44,204 nucleotides of DNA from NCBI RefSeq assembly GCF_001758225.1, contig NZ_MAST01000026.1, forward strand, positions 1 to 44,204, in the 5' to 3' direction. Positions 14,751 through 22,619 of this stretch are shown piece by piece. Position 1 is the stretch's first letter, and each line of letters starts with the position of its first letter. The notes beneath the pieces were generated by a model. The model made no database searches and was not told the DNA's origin. It was given only the letters and a program-made list of their open reading frames with translations. The translations under genes were made by a program, and so were the position numbers. The stretch comes from Humibacillus sp. DSM 29435. GTDB lineage: Bacteria; Actinomycetota; Actinomycetes; Actinomycetales; Dermatophilaceae.

Positions 14751-17324
14751 TCAGCCCTGCGCGTCGCGGGCCTGCGCCCGCAGGGCACGCGAGATCGTGT
14801 CGCGGTTCTCGGCCACGGTTCGCACGAGGCCGGGCGCGGCGTAGGGGTGAGCGGCCAGCCAGGCGTCGGAGGCCTCCTTCAGCTCGGCGCTGGCCAGCGA
14901 GAACGGGTAGAAGCCGCCGACGACGCGCTCGCCGATCGCGGCACTCCGGCTCGCCCAGGCTTCGACCGCCACGGCGTGGTACCTCTCGATGTAGGGCTCG
15001 AGCAGCGACAGGTCGCAGCTGCGTCGGAACCCGGCGCTGACCGCCTCGACCATCTGGTTCGAGAGCACGTTCGCCTCGACCGCCTCCGCCCAGGCCTGGG
15101 CCTTGGCCTCGGCCGTCGGGCGAGCGGCCAGGGCCTCGTGGGCACGCTCCTTGCCGGTCGAGGTGCGGTCACGACCGAGCTCGGCCTCGATCTGTGTGTC
15201 GTCAGCCGCGCCGATGGCTGCGAGCGCCTTGACCAGGGTCCACCGCAGCTCGGTGTCGATCTCGAGACCGGGCAGCACGTCGTCTCCGGAGAGCAGTGCC
15301 CGCAGGGGTGCTTCGGCGCTGGGATCGGAGGTGCCGTCAGCCCACGCCTGCACGAGCTGGAACTGAGCGTCGCTGCCTGGTTCGGCCGCCAGGGCCAGGT
15401 CATGCAACGAGGAGGTCAGCAGCGCGGCCGTCTCGTCGCGGTGGGCCGGTGCGGTGTAGAGACGGGCCGCTGTCGAGAGCTGCCCGATAAGCACCCCCAG
15501 CATCGTGGAGTCGTTCTCGCCCGGCAGGGTCTCGAGCACGAAGCGCACGAAGTCACGAGCCGACATCTCGGCGTCGCGGGTCATGTCCCACGTGGCCCCG
15601 AGCACGAGGGAGCGGGGGAGGGAGTCGGTGAAGCCCCGCGGCAGGCGCAGGGCGGTCGCGAGCGACCGCTCGTCGAGGCGGATCTTGGCGTAGGCGAGGT
15701 CGTCGTCGTTGACGAGCAGCAGGTCGGGCTGGGCCATCCCGACGAGTGCCGCGATCTCGGTGCGCTCACCGGCGATGTCGACCTCGTCGTAGCCCACCCG
15801 CTCGAGCCCGTCGCCGTGCTCGCCCGGCCGAGCGGCGTACCGCCCGATGCCCAGTCGATGCGGGCGCAGGGTGGGATGTACGTCGCTCGCCGTCTGGCTG
15901 ATCGCGAACGAGGTGTACCGGCCGTCGGCGTCGACCTCGAAGACCGGCCGCAGCGTGTTGACGCCCGCAGTCTCGAGCCAGAGCCGGCTCCACTCGGTCA
16001 GCTCGCGACCGGATGCCGTCTCGAGCTCGCCGAGCAGGTCGGCAAGCGTCGTGTTCCCCCAAGCGTGCTTGCGGAAGTACTCGCGAAGGGCGGCCACGAA
16101 GGGTTCACGACCGACGTAGGCGACGAGCTGCTTGAGCACCGACGCGCCCTTGGCGTAGGTGATTCCGTCGAAGTTCACCTCGACATCCTCGAGGTGGCGC
16201 ATGTCGGCCGCGATCGGGTGGGTCGAGCTGAGCTGGTCCTGCGCGTAGGCCCAGGCCTTCTCGGACGTGCCGAACGTGGTCCAGGCGCTCGACCACTGTG
16301 TCGCCTCGGCCTGGCAGGTCGTCGAGGCCCACTCGGCGAACGACTCGTTGAGCCAGAGGTCGTCCCACCACTTCATCGTCACCAGGTTGCCGAACCACAT
16401 GTGCGCGAGCTCGTGCAGGATGGTCAGGGCGCGGCGCTCGACCTTGGCCTCGGAGACCTTCGAGCGGAAGACGTAGACCTCCACGAAGGTCACCGCGCCG
16501 GCGTTCTCCATCGCGCCCATGTTGTACTCCGGCGTGAAGATCTGGTCGTACTTCTCGAACGGGTAGGGCTGGTCGAACTCCCGCTCGAAGAAGGCAAAGC
16601 CCTTCTTGGTGGCGTCGAAGATGTTGTCGGCGTCGAGGTACTGGGTGAGCGACCGGCGGCAGAACACTCCGAGCGGCACGGTGCCGGCTCTGGTCTCCAC
16701 CTCGTCGCGCACCTCGTCGTAGGGCCCTGCGATGAGCGCGGTGATGTAGGAGGAGATGCGTCTCGTCGGCGAGAAGCCCCACGTCGCGCGCTCGACGCCC
16801 TCGGCGACGCCGGCCGGCACGGGCTCGGGCGTGGGGGAGTTCGAGATCACCTTCCAGTGCGCGGGAGCCGTCACCGTGAACCGGAAGCTGGCCTTGAGGT
16901 CGGGCTGCTCGAAGACGCTGTAGACCCGCCGGGAGTCAGGCACCTCGAACTGGGTGTAGAGGTAGACCTCGTTGTCGACGGGGTCGACGAAGCGGTGCAG
17001 CCCCTCGCCGGTGTTCGTGTAGCTTCCGGTGGCCTGCACCGTGAGCTCGTTCTCGGCCGCCAGCCCGACCAACGCGATGCGTGAGTCGGCGAAGGCGGAT
17101 GCCGGATCGACCGCCTTGCCGTTGAGGGTGATCGACTCGACCGACGCGGCGATGAGGTCGATGAAGCTGTCGGCGCCGGGCTCGGAGCAGGCGAACCGCA
17201 CCGTGGTGACGGTCTCGAACGTGGTCGGACCCGTCGTGAGGTCGAGGCGCACGTCATAGTCGTCGACGCGCAGGATGTGGGCGCGGGCGGCGGCTTCGTC
17301 ACGGGTCAGGTTCTTGCCGGGCAC
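14751..17324 (-). CDS. pepN: Aminopeptidase N (M1 family zinc metallopeptidase)
   Basis: The 857-residue product has all M1 features: substrate motif NMGAMENAGAV (about residue 268), zinc site HELAHMWFGN (about 302) and the third ligand in NESFAEW (about 326), then a long helical C-terminal domain typical of ERAP1-like bacterial PepN. It removes N-terminal residues from peptides in the cytoplasm. The GTG at 17324 is chosen because GAGAGGA precedes it and the product then begins VPGKNLTRDEAAARAHI; the frame runs on to 17432 without family resemblance. First gene of a minus-strand operon with mscS and glbO, and divergent from the nitroreductase at 17494. Confidence 0.95.
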   Translation of the reverse strand: MPGKNLTRDEAAARAHILRVDDYDVRLDLTTGPTTFETVTTVRFACSEPGADSFIDLIAASVESITLNGKAVDPASAFADSRIALVGLAAENELTVQATGSYTNTGEGLHRFVDPVDNEVYLYTQFEVPDSRRVYSVFEQPDLKASFRFTVTAPAHWKVISNSPTPEPVPAGVAEGVERATWGFSPTRRISSYITALIAGPYDEVRDEVETRAGTVPLGVFCRRSLTQYLDADNIFDATKKGFAFFEREFDQPYPFEKYDQIFTPEYNMGAMENAGAVTFVEVYVFRSKVSEAKVERRALTILHELAHMWFGNLVTMKWWDDLWLNESFAEWASTTCQAEATQWSSAWTTFGTSEKAWAYAQDQLSSTHPIAADMRHLEDVEVNFDGITYAKGASVLKQLVAYVGREPFVAALREYFRKHAWGNTTLADLLGELETASGRELTEWSRLWLETAGVNTLRPVFEVDADGRYTSFAISQTASDVHPTLRPHRLGIGRYAARPGEHGDGLERVGYDEVDIAGERTEIAALVGMAQPDLLLVNDDDLAYAKIRLDERSLATALRLPRGFTDSLPRSLVLGATWDMTRDAEMSARDFVRFVLETLPGENDSTMLGVLIGQLSTAARLYTAPAHRDETAALLTSSLHDLALAAEPGSDAQFQLVQAWADGTSDPSAEAPLRALLSGDDVLPGLEIDTELRWTLVKALAAIGAADDTQIEAELGRDRTSTGKERAHEALAARPTAEAKAQAWAEAVEANVLSNQMVEAVSAGFRRSCDLSLLEPYIERYHAVAVEAWASRSAAIGERVVGGFYPFSLASAELKEASDAWLAAHPYAAPGLVRTVAENRDTISRALRAQARDAQG

Positions 17325-17493
17325 AGAGGGTCCTCTCGATGGCGGTCGTGGTGGTCGGCAGCGGCGCGACCGAGCTGGGATCGGCGTCATCGCGCTCAAC
17401 ATCCTCGCACGGACCTCCTCCCGGACCGCCATCTCCGACCCGACCCGGGCACCGCCGTCAACGCCTATGCGGTCGCAGTGTCATGATGACGAC

Positions 17494-18105
17494 ATGGCTG
17501 ATGAGCAGACGTCCGTGGAGCTGTGGTTCGACCCGTTGTGCCCATGGGCGTGGATGACCTCGCGGTGGCTTATGGAGGTCGAGCGCCAACGCGACATCGC
17601 CGTGACCTGGTCGGTGATGAGCCTGGCGGTGCTCAACGAGGGTCGCGAGCTCGACGCCGACTACCGCGACATGATGGACCGTGCCTGGGGCCCCGTGCGG
17701 GTCATCATCGCGGCCCGGGAGCAGCACGGCGACGAGGTCGTCAAGAAGCTCTACGACGCGTTCGGCACGCGGATCCACCTCGGCGAGAACCCTGACCTGG
17801 ACCTCGTCATCAAGGAGGGGCTCGATGAGGTGGGCCTCCCGGCCGAGCTGGCCGAGGCGGCGCACGTCGACGACTACGACACGTTGCTGCGCGCCAGCCA
17901 CGAGCGCGGCATCAGCCTCGTGGGTGACGAGGTGGGCACGCCGGTGATCTCGGTCGACGGGGTGGCCTTCTTCGGACCGGTCGTGACCCCCGCCCCGAAG
18001 GGCCAGGCCGCCCTCGACCTCTTCGACGGCTGCGTGCTCGTCGCGGGCACTCCCGGCTTCTACGAGCTGAAGCGCACCCGCACAAAGGGCCCCGACTTCT
18101 CCTGA
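17494..18105 (+). CDS. DsbA-family mycothiol-dependent nitroreductase (Rv2466c-like)
   Basis: The 203-residue product closely resembles M. tuberculosis Rv2466c from start to end: WFDPLCPWAWMTSRW, AWGPVRVIIAAREQHG, GTPVISVDGVAFFGPV and the C-terminal FYELKRTRT. Rv2466c is a thioredoxin-fold enzyme that reduces nitro compounds and oxidised thiols with mycothiol. In Rv2466c the active site is CPWC; here it is CPWA, so only Cys16 remains. A monothiol, mycothiol-coupled cycle is still possible. CATGAT lies 6 bases before the ATG as a possible -10. rpiB follows 25 bases later, as in M. tuberculosis (Rv2465c). Confidence 0.88.
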   Translation: MADEQTSVELWFDPLCPWAWMTSRWLMEVERQRDIAVTWSVMSLAVLNEGRELDADYRDMMDRAWGPVRVIIAAREQHGDEVVKKLYDAFGTRIHLGENPDLDLVIKEGLDEVGLPAELAEAAHVDDYDTLLRASHERGISLVGDEVGTPVISVDGVAFFGPVVTPAPKGQAALDLFDGCVLVAGTPGFYELKRTRTKGPDFS

Positions 18106-18130
18106 CCCCGGATCGACCGAGAGGACCGAC

Positions 18131-18613
18131 ATGCGCATCCACATCGGCGGTGACCACGCAGCCTTCGAGCTGCATCACGCGCTCGTCGAGCACCTGCAGC
18201 AGGGGGGTCACGACGTCATCGACCACGGGCCGTTCGAGTACGACGACCAAGATGACTACCCGGTCTTCGTGCTGCGCGCGGCCGAGGCCGTGGCCGCCGA
18301 CCCAGGCTCGCTCGGCGTCGTGCTCGGCGGGTCGGGCAACGGTGAGCAGATGGCCGCGAACAAGGTGACCGGCATCCGGGCTGCGTTGGCCTACGACCCC
18401 GAGCTGGCGCGCCTGGCTCGCCAGCACAACGACGCGCAGATCGTCTCTCTCGGCGCGCGGTTCACCGCGGTCGCCCTGGCCCAGGAGATCGTCGACGTCT
18501 TCGTCGCCACCGATTTCTCCGATGAGCCACGCCACGCCCGCCGCCTCGGTATGGTGACGGCCTACGAGGCATCCCGACAGCTCCCGTCCCCCCCGGAGAG
18601 CACCGCCCCCTGA
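18131..18613 (+). CDS. rpiB: Ribose-5-phosphate isomerase B
   Basis: The 160-residue product interconverts ribose 5-phosphate and ribulose 5-phosphate in the pentose phosphate pathway. The N-terminus MRIHIGGDHAAFELHHAL holds the conserved Asp-His. The active loop GGSGNGEQMAANKVTGIRAA is of the mycobacterial type, in which a glutamate (in NGEQ) acts as base instead of the cysteine of E. coli RpiB. GAGAGGA stands 7 bases before the ATG. The chain is full length for the family. Likely cotranscribed with the nitroreductase gene. Confidence 0.93.
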   Translation: MRIHIGGDHAAFELHHALVEHLQQGGHDVIDHGPFEYDDQDDYPVFVLRAAEAVAADPGSLGVVLGGSGNGEQMAANKVTGIRAALAYDPELARLARQHNDAQIVSLGARFTAVALAQEIVDVFVATDFSDEPRHARRLGMVTAYEASRQLPSPPESTAP

Positions 18614-18670
18614 GCACCGTGGATCCTGGCCGTACGTCCCCGGCGCGAGCGATCCCGGGAAGGAACGTAC

Positions 18671-19783
18671 GTGGCCGCCCAGGCGACCGTCAGAGCCAGA
18701 GCCCATGCCGTGACGAAGCCGTTGCGCCAGCTTCGTCTGCGCACCCCCGTGGTCGAGCGGTCACCGTGGCTGCTGGTCGTCTGCTTCCTGGCCGGGGGCA
18801 TGCTCACCGGCTGGGCGATCTTCGTGTGGCCGAGCGACATCCCGTGGTCGGTTTTCGGGTTCATCGTCGTCGCTGCCGGCCTCTTCCTCGAGCCGCGACT
18901 GCTCATGGTCGTCTACCTCGGTGTCGCTGCCGTGATCGCCGCGGTGGGCGTTCGGCTCGGCCCCACGCGCCCGATCGTCATCGGCGGTGAGGTGGCGATC
19001 GCCGCCACCATGGGCCTGATGCTCTGGCTGGCGCACGCTCGGGCCCAGCTCGGGGTGGTCGGGGTCAGCGGAGAGTCGATGCTGGTCGACATGCGTGACC
19101 GCCTGCGCGCCCAGGGCGAGCTGCCCGAGCTGCCCCCGTCGTGGGCCGCTGAGGTTGCGCTCGAGTCGGCCTACGGCGACGGGTTCGCCGGTGACTTCAT
19201 CGTGGCCAGCCGCTCGACCGACGGCTCGATGCTCGAGATCGCGCTCGTCGACGTCTCGGGCAAGGGCCGGCAGGCGGGCACCCGTTCGCTGCTGCTCTCG
19301 GGGGCTCTGGGCGGCCTGCTCGGCGAGATGAGCGAGGGCGGCTTTCTTCGCTCGGCGAACAACCACCTGCTGCGACTGCGTTGGCCGGAGGGCTTCGCCA
19401 CCGCGGTGCACGTCGCGATCCACCTCGACACCGGGGCCTTCACGATCGGCTACGCCGGGCATCCGGCCGCAGCCCAGTTCTCGGCCGGCTCCGGGCGCTG
19501 GCGCATGCTCGCCGGGGGACGGGGGCCGTTGCTCGGCGTCATCGAGCACGCCGACTACCCGCGCGAGTCAGGAACATTGCGCCGTGGCGATGCCCTTGTG
19601 CTCTACAGCGACGGCGTGATCGAGTCGCGCGACAAGTCTCTCATCGAGGGCATCGACCGGATGCTGGGCAGCGCGGAGTCGTTCGTGACCAAGGGCTTCG
19701 ACGGACTCGCTCGCCGGCTGTGTGACCAAGCCATGGCCGGACACGGCGACGACCGGGCCGTCATCACCATCTGGCGCCGCTGA
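18671..19783 (+). CDS. Membrane PP2C/SpoIIE-type serine phosphatase
   Basis: The 370-residue product has an N-terminal membrane part with about four helices (SPWLLVVCFLAGGMLTGWAI, VFGFIVVAAGLFLEP, LLMVVYLGVAAVIAAVG, IAATMGLMLWLAHA) and a cytoplasmic SpoIIE (PF07228) domain. That domain shows the metal-binding DGFAGDFIVA, EIALVDVSGKGRQAGTRS, VLYSDGVIESRD and GHGDDRAVITIWRR. Such phosphatases often act on anti-sigma factor antagonists. No partner kinase or antagonist is adjacent, so the target is unknown. GTG start after GGGAAGGAAC. An inverted repeat (CGTACGT at 18631 and ACGTACG at 18665) encloses the start region. Confidence 0.88.
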   Translation: MAAQATVRARAHAVTKPLRQLRLRTPVVERSPWLLVVCFLAGGMLTGWAIFVWPSDIPWSVFGFIVVAAGLFLEPRLLMVVYLGVAAVIAAVGVRLGPTRPIVIGGEVAIAATMGLMLWLAHARAQLGVVGVSGESMLVDMRDRLRAQGELPELPPSWAAEVALESAYGDGFAGDFIVASRSTDGSMLEIALVDVSGKGRQAGTRSLLLSGALGGLLGEMSEGGFLRSANNHLLRLRWPEGFATAVHVAIHLDTGAFTIGYAGHPAAAQFSAGSGRWRMLAGGRGPLLGVIEHADYPRESGTLRRGDALVLYSDGVIESRDKSLIEGIDRMLGSAESFVTKGFDGLARRLCDQAMAGHGDDRAVITIWRR

Positions 19784-19794
19784 GCCCAAGCCGA

Positions 19795-19832
19795 GCGGGG
19801 GGAGGCAACCTCGCCGGTCGCCTCCCCCCCGC
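19795..19832. terminator. Bidirectional hairpin terminator
   Basis: GCGGGGGGAGGC at 19795-19806 pairs with GCCTCCCCCCCGC at 19820-19832 (one bulged C). It lies between two convergent genes, the phosphatase and the small protein at 19855. Confidence 0.7.
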
Positions 19833-19854
19833 GGTGGCGCAGAGGCCTGGTGCG

Positions 19855-20058
19855 TCAGGAGATGTCGTCGTTCTTGCCGTCGAGTCCGTCGAGTCCGTCC
19901 TTGACCTTCTGCTGGCCCATGTCGACCTTGTCGGCGTACTTGCCGCCGGTCTTCTCGTCGACGAGGTCACCGGCCTTGTCGATGCCTTCGCCGGCCTTGT
20001 CACCGTGCTGGTCGACGAGCTCGGTGACCTTGTCCTTGATGTTGTCGAAGACGCCCAT
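19855..20058 (-). CDS. MT0933-type antitoxin-like small protein, 67 aa
   Basis: The product is a short, charged, coiled protein that starts MGVFDNIKDKVTELVDQHGD and repeats the motif KAGDLVDEKTGGKYADKVD, ending in a KDGLDGLDGKNDDIS tail. This is the MT0933_antitox family (PF14013; M. tuberculosis Rv0909 pairs with toxin Rv0910). No toxin gene is found on either side, so a toxin-antitoxin role is not supported here; solitary members are common in actinobacteria. AAAGGAAG precedes the ATG by 7 bases. Confidence 0.85.
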   Translation of the reverse strand: MGVFDNIKDKVTELVDQHGDKAGEGIDKAGDLVDEKTGGKYADKVDMGQQKVKDGLDGLDGKNDDIS

Positions 20059-20175
20059 CGGGGCTTCCTTTCGTCGTCGGGGACCTCGGACGAACCCCGT
20101 GGCGGCAACGGTAGTCCCCCGGCTTGGGCTGCGGGTCGCCGCGACGCCGGGTGCCCGTCGGCACCCGCGGCTGGC

Positions 20176-20181
20176 TAGCAT
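20176..20181 (+). promoter_or_regulatory. Candidate -10 box of trmB, leaderless
   Basis: TAGCAT ends 7 bases before the GTG at 20189, so transcription would start at or beside the start codon. This supports the chosen start. Confidence 0.45.
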
Positions 20182-20188
20182 TCGGGCC

Positions 20189-20881
20189 GTGAGCCAACAC
20201 TCGGGCGTGCCAGACCTGCCGGTGGGCGTCGTTCCCTCGCGGGTGCGAAGCTTCGTGCGCCGAGGGCGGTTCTCCGACCTCACCCGTAGCCGGCTGGAGC
20301 AGCTGGCACCGGGGCGAGCCCTGCCCGCGGGGCCCTTCGAGCCCCGAACGGTGTTCGAGCGCGACGCCCCGCTCGTGCTCGAGATCGGGTGTGGACACGG
20401 GGCGGCCGCGCTGGCCTACGCCGAAGAGCATCCTGACCATGACCTCGTGGCCATGGACGTGCACACTCCCGGGCTGGCCCGGATGCTGGCCGAGGCCGCC
20501 GACCGGGGGCTGCCGAACCTGCGGATCGAGATCGGTGACGCCGTCGTCTTCCTCGAGGCGCGAGTGGCGCCAGCAACGTTCGACGCCGTGCACCTGTTCT
20601 TTCCCGACCCGTGGCGCAAGCAGAAGCACACCAAGCGGCGCTTCGTCAGCCCGGCCAACCTCGACCTCCTCGCTGAGGTGCTGAGACCCGGAGGGCACGT
20701 GCTGGTCGCCACCGACCAGGACTTCTACGCCCGGCACGTGCTCGAGCAGGTCGGCGCCCACCCTCGGTTCGAGGCCCACGACTCGGCGCGGCCGTCGTGG
20801 CGGCCGACCGTGGGCTTCGAGGCCAAGGGCCGCGCCGCTGGTCGAACCATCACCGAGCTGCGGCTCGACCTCACCAGCTGA
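20189..20881 (+). CDS. trmB: tRNA (guanine-N7-)-methyltransferase
   Basis: The 230-residue product methylates G46 of the tRNA variable loop using S-adenosylmethionine. It has the SAM motif VLEIGCGHGAAALAYAE, then DLVAMDVHTPGLARML, and the TrmB signature HLFFPDPWRKQKHTKRRFV, with GHVLVATDQDFYARHV and the final GRTITELRLDLTS. GTG at 20189 gives a start just before PSRVRSFVRRGRFSD, the usual family beginning. Followed by the tRNA-Pro gene on the other strand. Confidence 0.93.
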   Translation: MSQHSGVPDLPVGVVPSRVRSFVRRGRFSDLTRSRLEQLAPGRALPAGPFEPRTVFERDAPLVLEIGCGHGAAALAYAEEHPDHDLVAMDVHTPGLARMLAEAADRGLPNLRIEIGDAVVFLEARVAPATFDAVHLFFPDPWRKQKHTKRRFVSPANLDLLAEVLRPGGHVLVATDQDFYARHVLEQVGAHPRFEAHDSARPSWRPTVGFEAKGRAAGRTITELRLDLTS

Positions 20882-20920
20882 ACCCACCAGCGTCACAGGT
20901 CGAGACCGCCACCACACCGT

Positions 20921-20993
20921 CGGGGCAACAGGATTCGAACCTGCGGCCTTCCGCTCCCAAAGCGGACGCGCTACCAAGCTGCGCCATGCCCCG
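20921..20993 (-). tRNA. tRNA-Pro (anticodon TGG)
   Basis: The minus strand gives a full 73-base cloverleaf: acceptor CGGGGCA pairing with TGCCCCG, D-arm GCGCAGCTTGGTAGCGC, anticodon loop TTTGGGA (anticodon TGG at 20957-20959) and T-arm with GGTTCGAATCC. CCA is not encoded. It lies between trmB and tRNA-Gly, on the opposite strand. Confidence 0.95.
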
Positions 20994-21097
20994 TACACGC
21001 CACACCGTAGCCGGTGCCCGTCGCCACGCGATTTCCGGATGCCGGTGAGCGGGCAGTAGTCTGTGCCACCGAACCTCGGGTCGATGACCCGGTTCCT

Positions 21098-21171
21098 GCG
21101 GGCGTAGCTCAATGGTAGAGCCTCAGTCTTCCAAACTGATCACGCGAGTTCGATTCTCGTCGCCCGCTCCA
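21098..21171 (+). tRNA. tRNA-Gly (anticodon TCC), CCA encoded
   Basis: Acceptor GCGGGCG pairs with CGCCCGC (21161-21167), the D-loop holds TAGCTCAATGGTAGAGC, the anticodon loop is CTTCCAA (anticodon TCC) and the T-arm has GAGTTCGATTCTC. The mature 71-base body ends at 21168 and CCA follows in the DNA (21169-21171). It stands upstream of tig, as in several actinobacteria. Confidence 0.95.
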
Positions 21172-21193
21172 CAGTTCTGCAGGGTGCAGCCGC

Positions 21194-22279
21194 ATGACGA
21201 CCTGGCTCATCGAGGGCTTCGCGTCGGTACTGCTTTTCGCGTTCCTCTCGCTCGTGCTGGCAGGGCCGTTGCTGGCGGTGGTCTACCGACGGTTTCGGTA
21301 CGCGGCCCCGCTGCCCACCCTGCTGGTGGCGGCCACGGCGCTGTACGGCGGCGCGCTGGTGGCCTTCACCACGTTTCCCTGCCGTCCAACATCGACCGGT
21401 ACTGCCGTCCGGGCGCCGTCGTCGACTACTGGCAGCTGATCCCGCTCCACTCCCTCGACGAGGTGCTGACGAAGTACGAGGCGGTAGGGCTGAGCTCAAC
21501 TCTCACCAGCGCCACCTTCCTGCAGGTGGTGTTCAACGTGCTGTTCTTCGTGCCACTCGGGTTTCTGGTGGCCTACGCCGCCCGCCGCGGCGTCGGGTCT
21601 GCGCTGGTGGCAGGGCTGGGTGGTCTCGCTGCTGATCGAGACCACCCAGGGCACCGGGATCTTCGGTCTGTACCCCTGCCCGTACCGGCTCGCCGACGTC
21701 GACGACCTGCTGACCAACACGCTGGGCGCCGTGATCGGCTGGTGCATCGGCGCGGGAGCCCGGCGAGCCTGGCCCTTCGTGCCGCCGCCGGCCCGGGTCG
21801 ACCTCAAGCCACCGACCGGCCGTCGGCGTTTGGCCGCGGCCTTCGTCGACGTCAGCCTGGTCGTGCTGATGGGGGCCGGTTCCAGCGTGGTCCTGACGCT
21901 CTTCGCGGCGGTGCGCGGTGAGAAGGGCACCTCGCTGCAGATCCTCGCCGACGTGCTGCAGGTCGGCGTCACGGTGGTCGGTGGTGGTGCGGTTCGTGCT
22001 GCGCTGGCTGCCGATCATCATCTGGGGCCGGTCGCGCTCGCCCTGGTGACGCTCGTCGAGCTCGTCACGATCTGGGTGCGGTGCGACGACCGCAGCCTGT
22101 CGTCGGTGCTGACACGAACCGTCACCCGCACCCACGACGACATCGGGCGCCGTGACCAGAAGGCCGCTGAGCAGAGGGCCGCTGAGCAGAGGCCGCTGAG
22201 AAAACGGCATGACGGCGCCACCGGGCGCGACGTAGCGTTGAAGCATGGACCGGCCAGACCTGCAGCACGCCCTGAGTGA
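21194..22279 (+). pseudogene. VanZ/RDD-like membrane protein gene with several frameshifts
   Basis: Three frames in order give one membrane protein. Frame one (from ATG 21194) has MTTWLIEGFASVLLFAFLSL to ALVAFTTFP. A missing base near 21380 moves to a frame with VDYWQLIPLHSLDEVL and FLQVVFNVLFFVPLGFLVAY, the VanZ core. An extra base near 21619 leads to SLLIETTQGTGIFGLYPCPY and RLADVDDLLTNTLGAVIGW. Near 21990 and 22040 two more shifts are needed to recover VVRFVLRWLPIIIWGRS before TLVELVTIWVRCDD, an RDD-like part. Four or more shifts suggest either a decayed gene or a run of read errors. VanZ-type proteins are membrane proteins linked to teicoplanin or lysozyme tolerance in some hosts. The last frame is open to 22279, across the next start. 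Confidence 0.75.
22233..22238 (+). promoter_or_regulatory. Candidate -10 box giving a leaderless start
   Basis: TAGCGT ends 6 bases before the ATG at 22245. ATGACG at 22209-22214 is a weak -35 at 18-base spacing. The box lies inside the 3' end of the broken VanZ-like gene. Confidence 0.45.
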
Positions 22280-22559
22280 CCGCGACGCGGTGCTGCGCGC
22301 CTTCGTCGCGCCCGACGGTTCCCTCAAGAGCATCCCGACGAAGATCCGCAAGCGGCTCGTCGTGCTCGACCTGCTGTCCCAGGAGTTCGAGCTCGGTGAG
22401 AGATACCCCGAGACCGAGGTCAACAACCGGCTGCGGGCCTTTCACCCCGATGTGGCCGCGCTGCGTCGCTACCTGGTCGAGGAGGGTTTCCTCGACCGGG
22501 CCGAGGGGCAGTACTGGCGCGCCGGCGGCACCACCGTCGCTGACCCTGCCGACCGCTGA
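22245..22559 (+). CDS. DUF2087 domain protein, 104 aa
   Basis: The product fits PF09860 (DUF2087): VLRAFVAPDGSLKSIPTKIR, then KRLVVLDLLSQEFELGERYP, then ETEVNNRLRAFHPDVAALRR and YLVEEGFLDRAEGQYWR. The domain looks like a winged helix and is often found at the C-terminus of ArsR or metal-responsive regulators; here it stands alone. Its last residues (ADPADR) and its stop codon fall inside a 16-bp tandem repeat, so the C-terminus depends on copy number. Confidence 0.88.
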   Translation: MDRPDLQHALSDRDAVLRAFVAPDGSLKSIPTKIRKRLVVLDLLSQEFELGERYPETEVNNRLRAFHPDVAALRRYLVEEGFLDRAEGQYWRAGGTTVADPADR

Positions 22560-22594
22560 CCCTGCCGACCGCTGACCCTGCCGACCGCTGACCC
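22539..22594. repeat. 16-bp tandem repeat over a stop codon
   Basis: GCTGACCCTGCCGACC starts at 22539, 22555 and 22571, with a partial fourth copy to 22594. Since 16 is not a multiple of 3, each copy has a different frame; the stop of the DUF2087 gene is the CGCTGA at the junction of units one and two. Confidence 0.95.
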
Positions 22595-22598
22595 GGCC

Positions 22599-22619
22599 AG
22601 CGGCATCCGGGATGCCGCT
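22599..22619. terminator. Short perfect inverted repeat
   Basis: AGCGGCATCC at 22599-22608 and GGATGCCGCT at 22610-22619 are perfect reverse complements around one G. It lies between two convergent genes and could terminate both, although the loop is too small for an ideal hairpin unless the inner pairs open. Confidence 0.5.

Noticed and set aside
13902-17084. A 1060-codon plus-strand open frame
   Set aside because: It is the complement of the pepN and mscS genes, which show full family motifs on the minus strand; the plus-strand product has no domain and an unnatural Arg/Gly/Val-rich composition.
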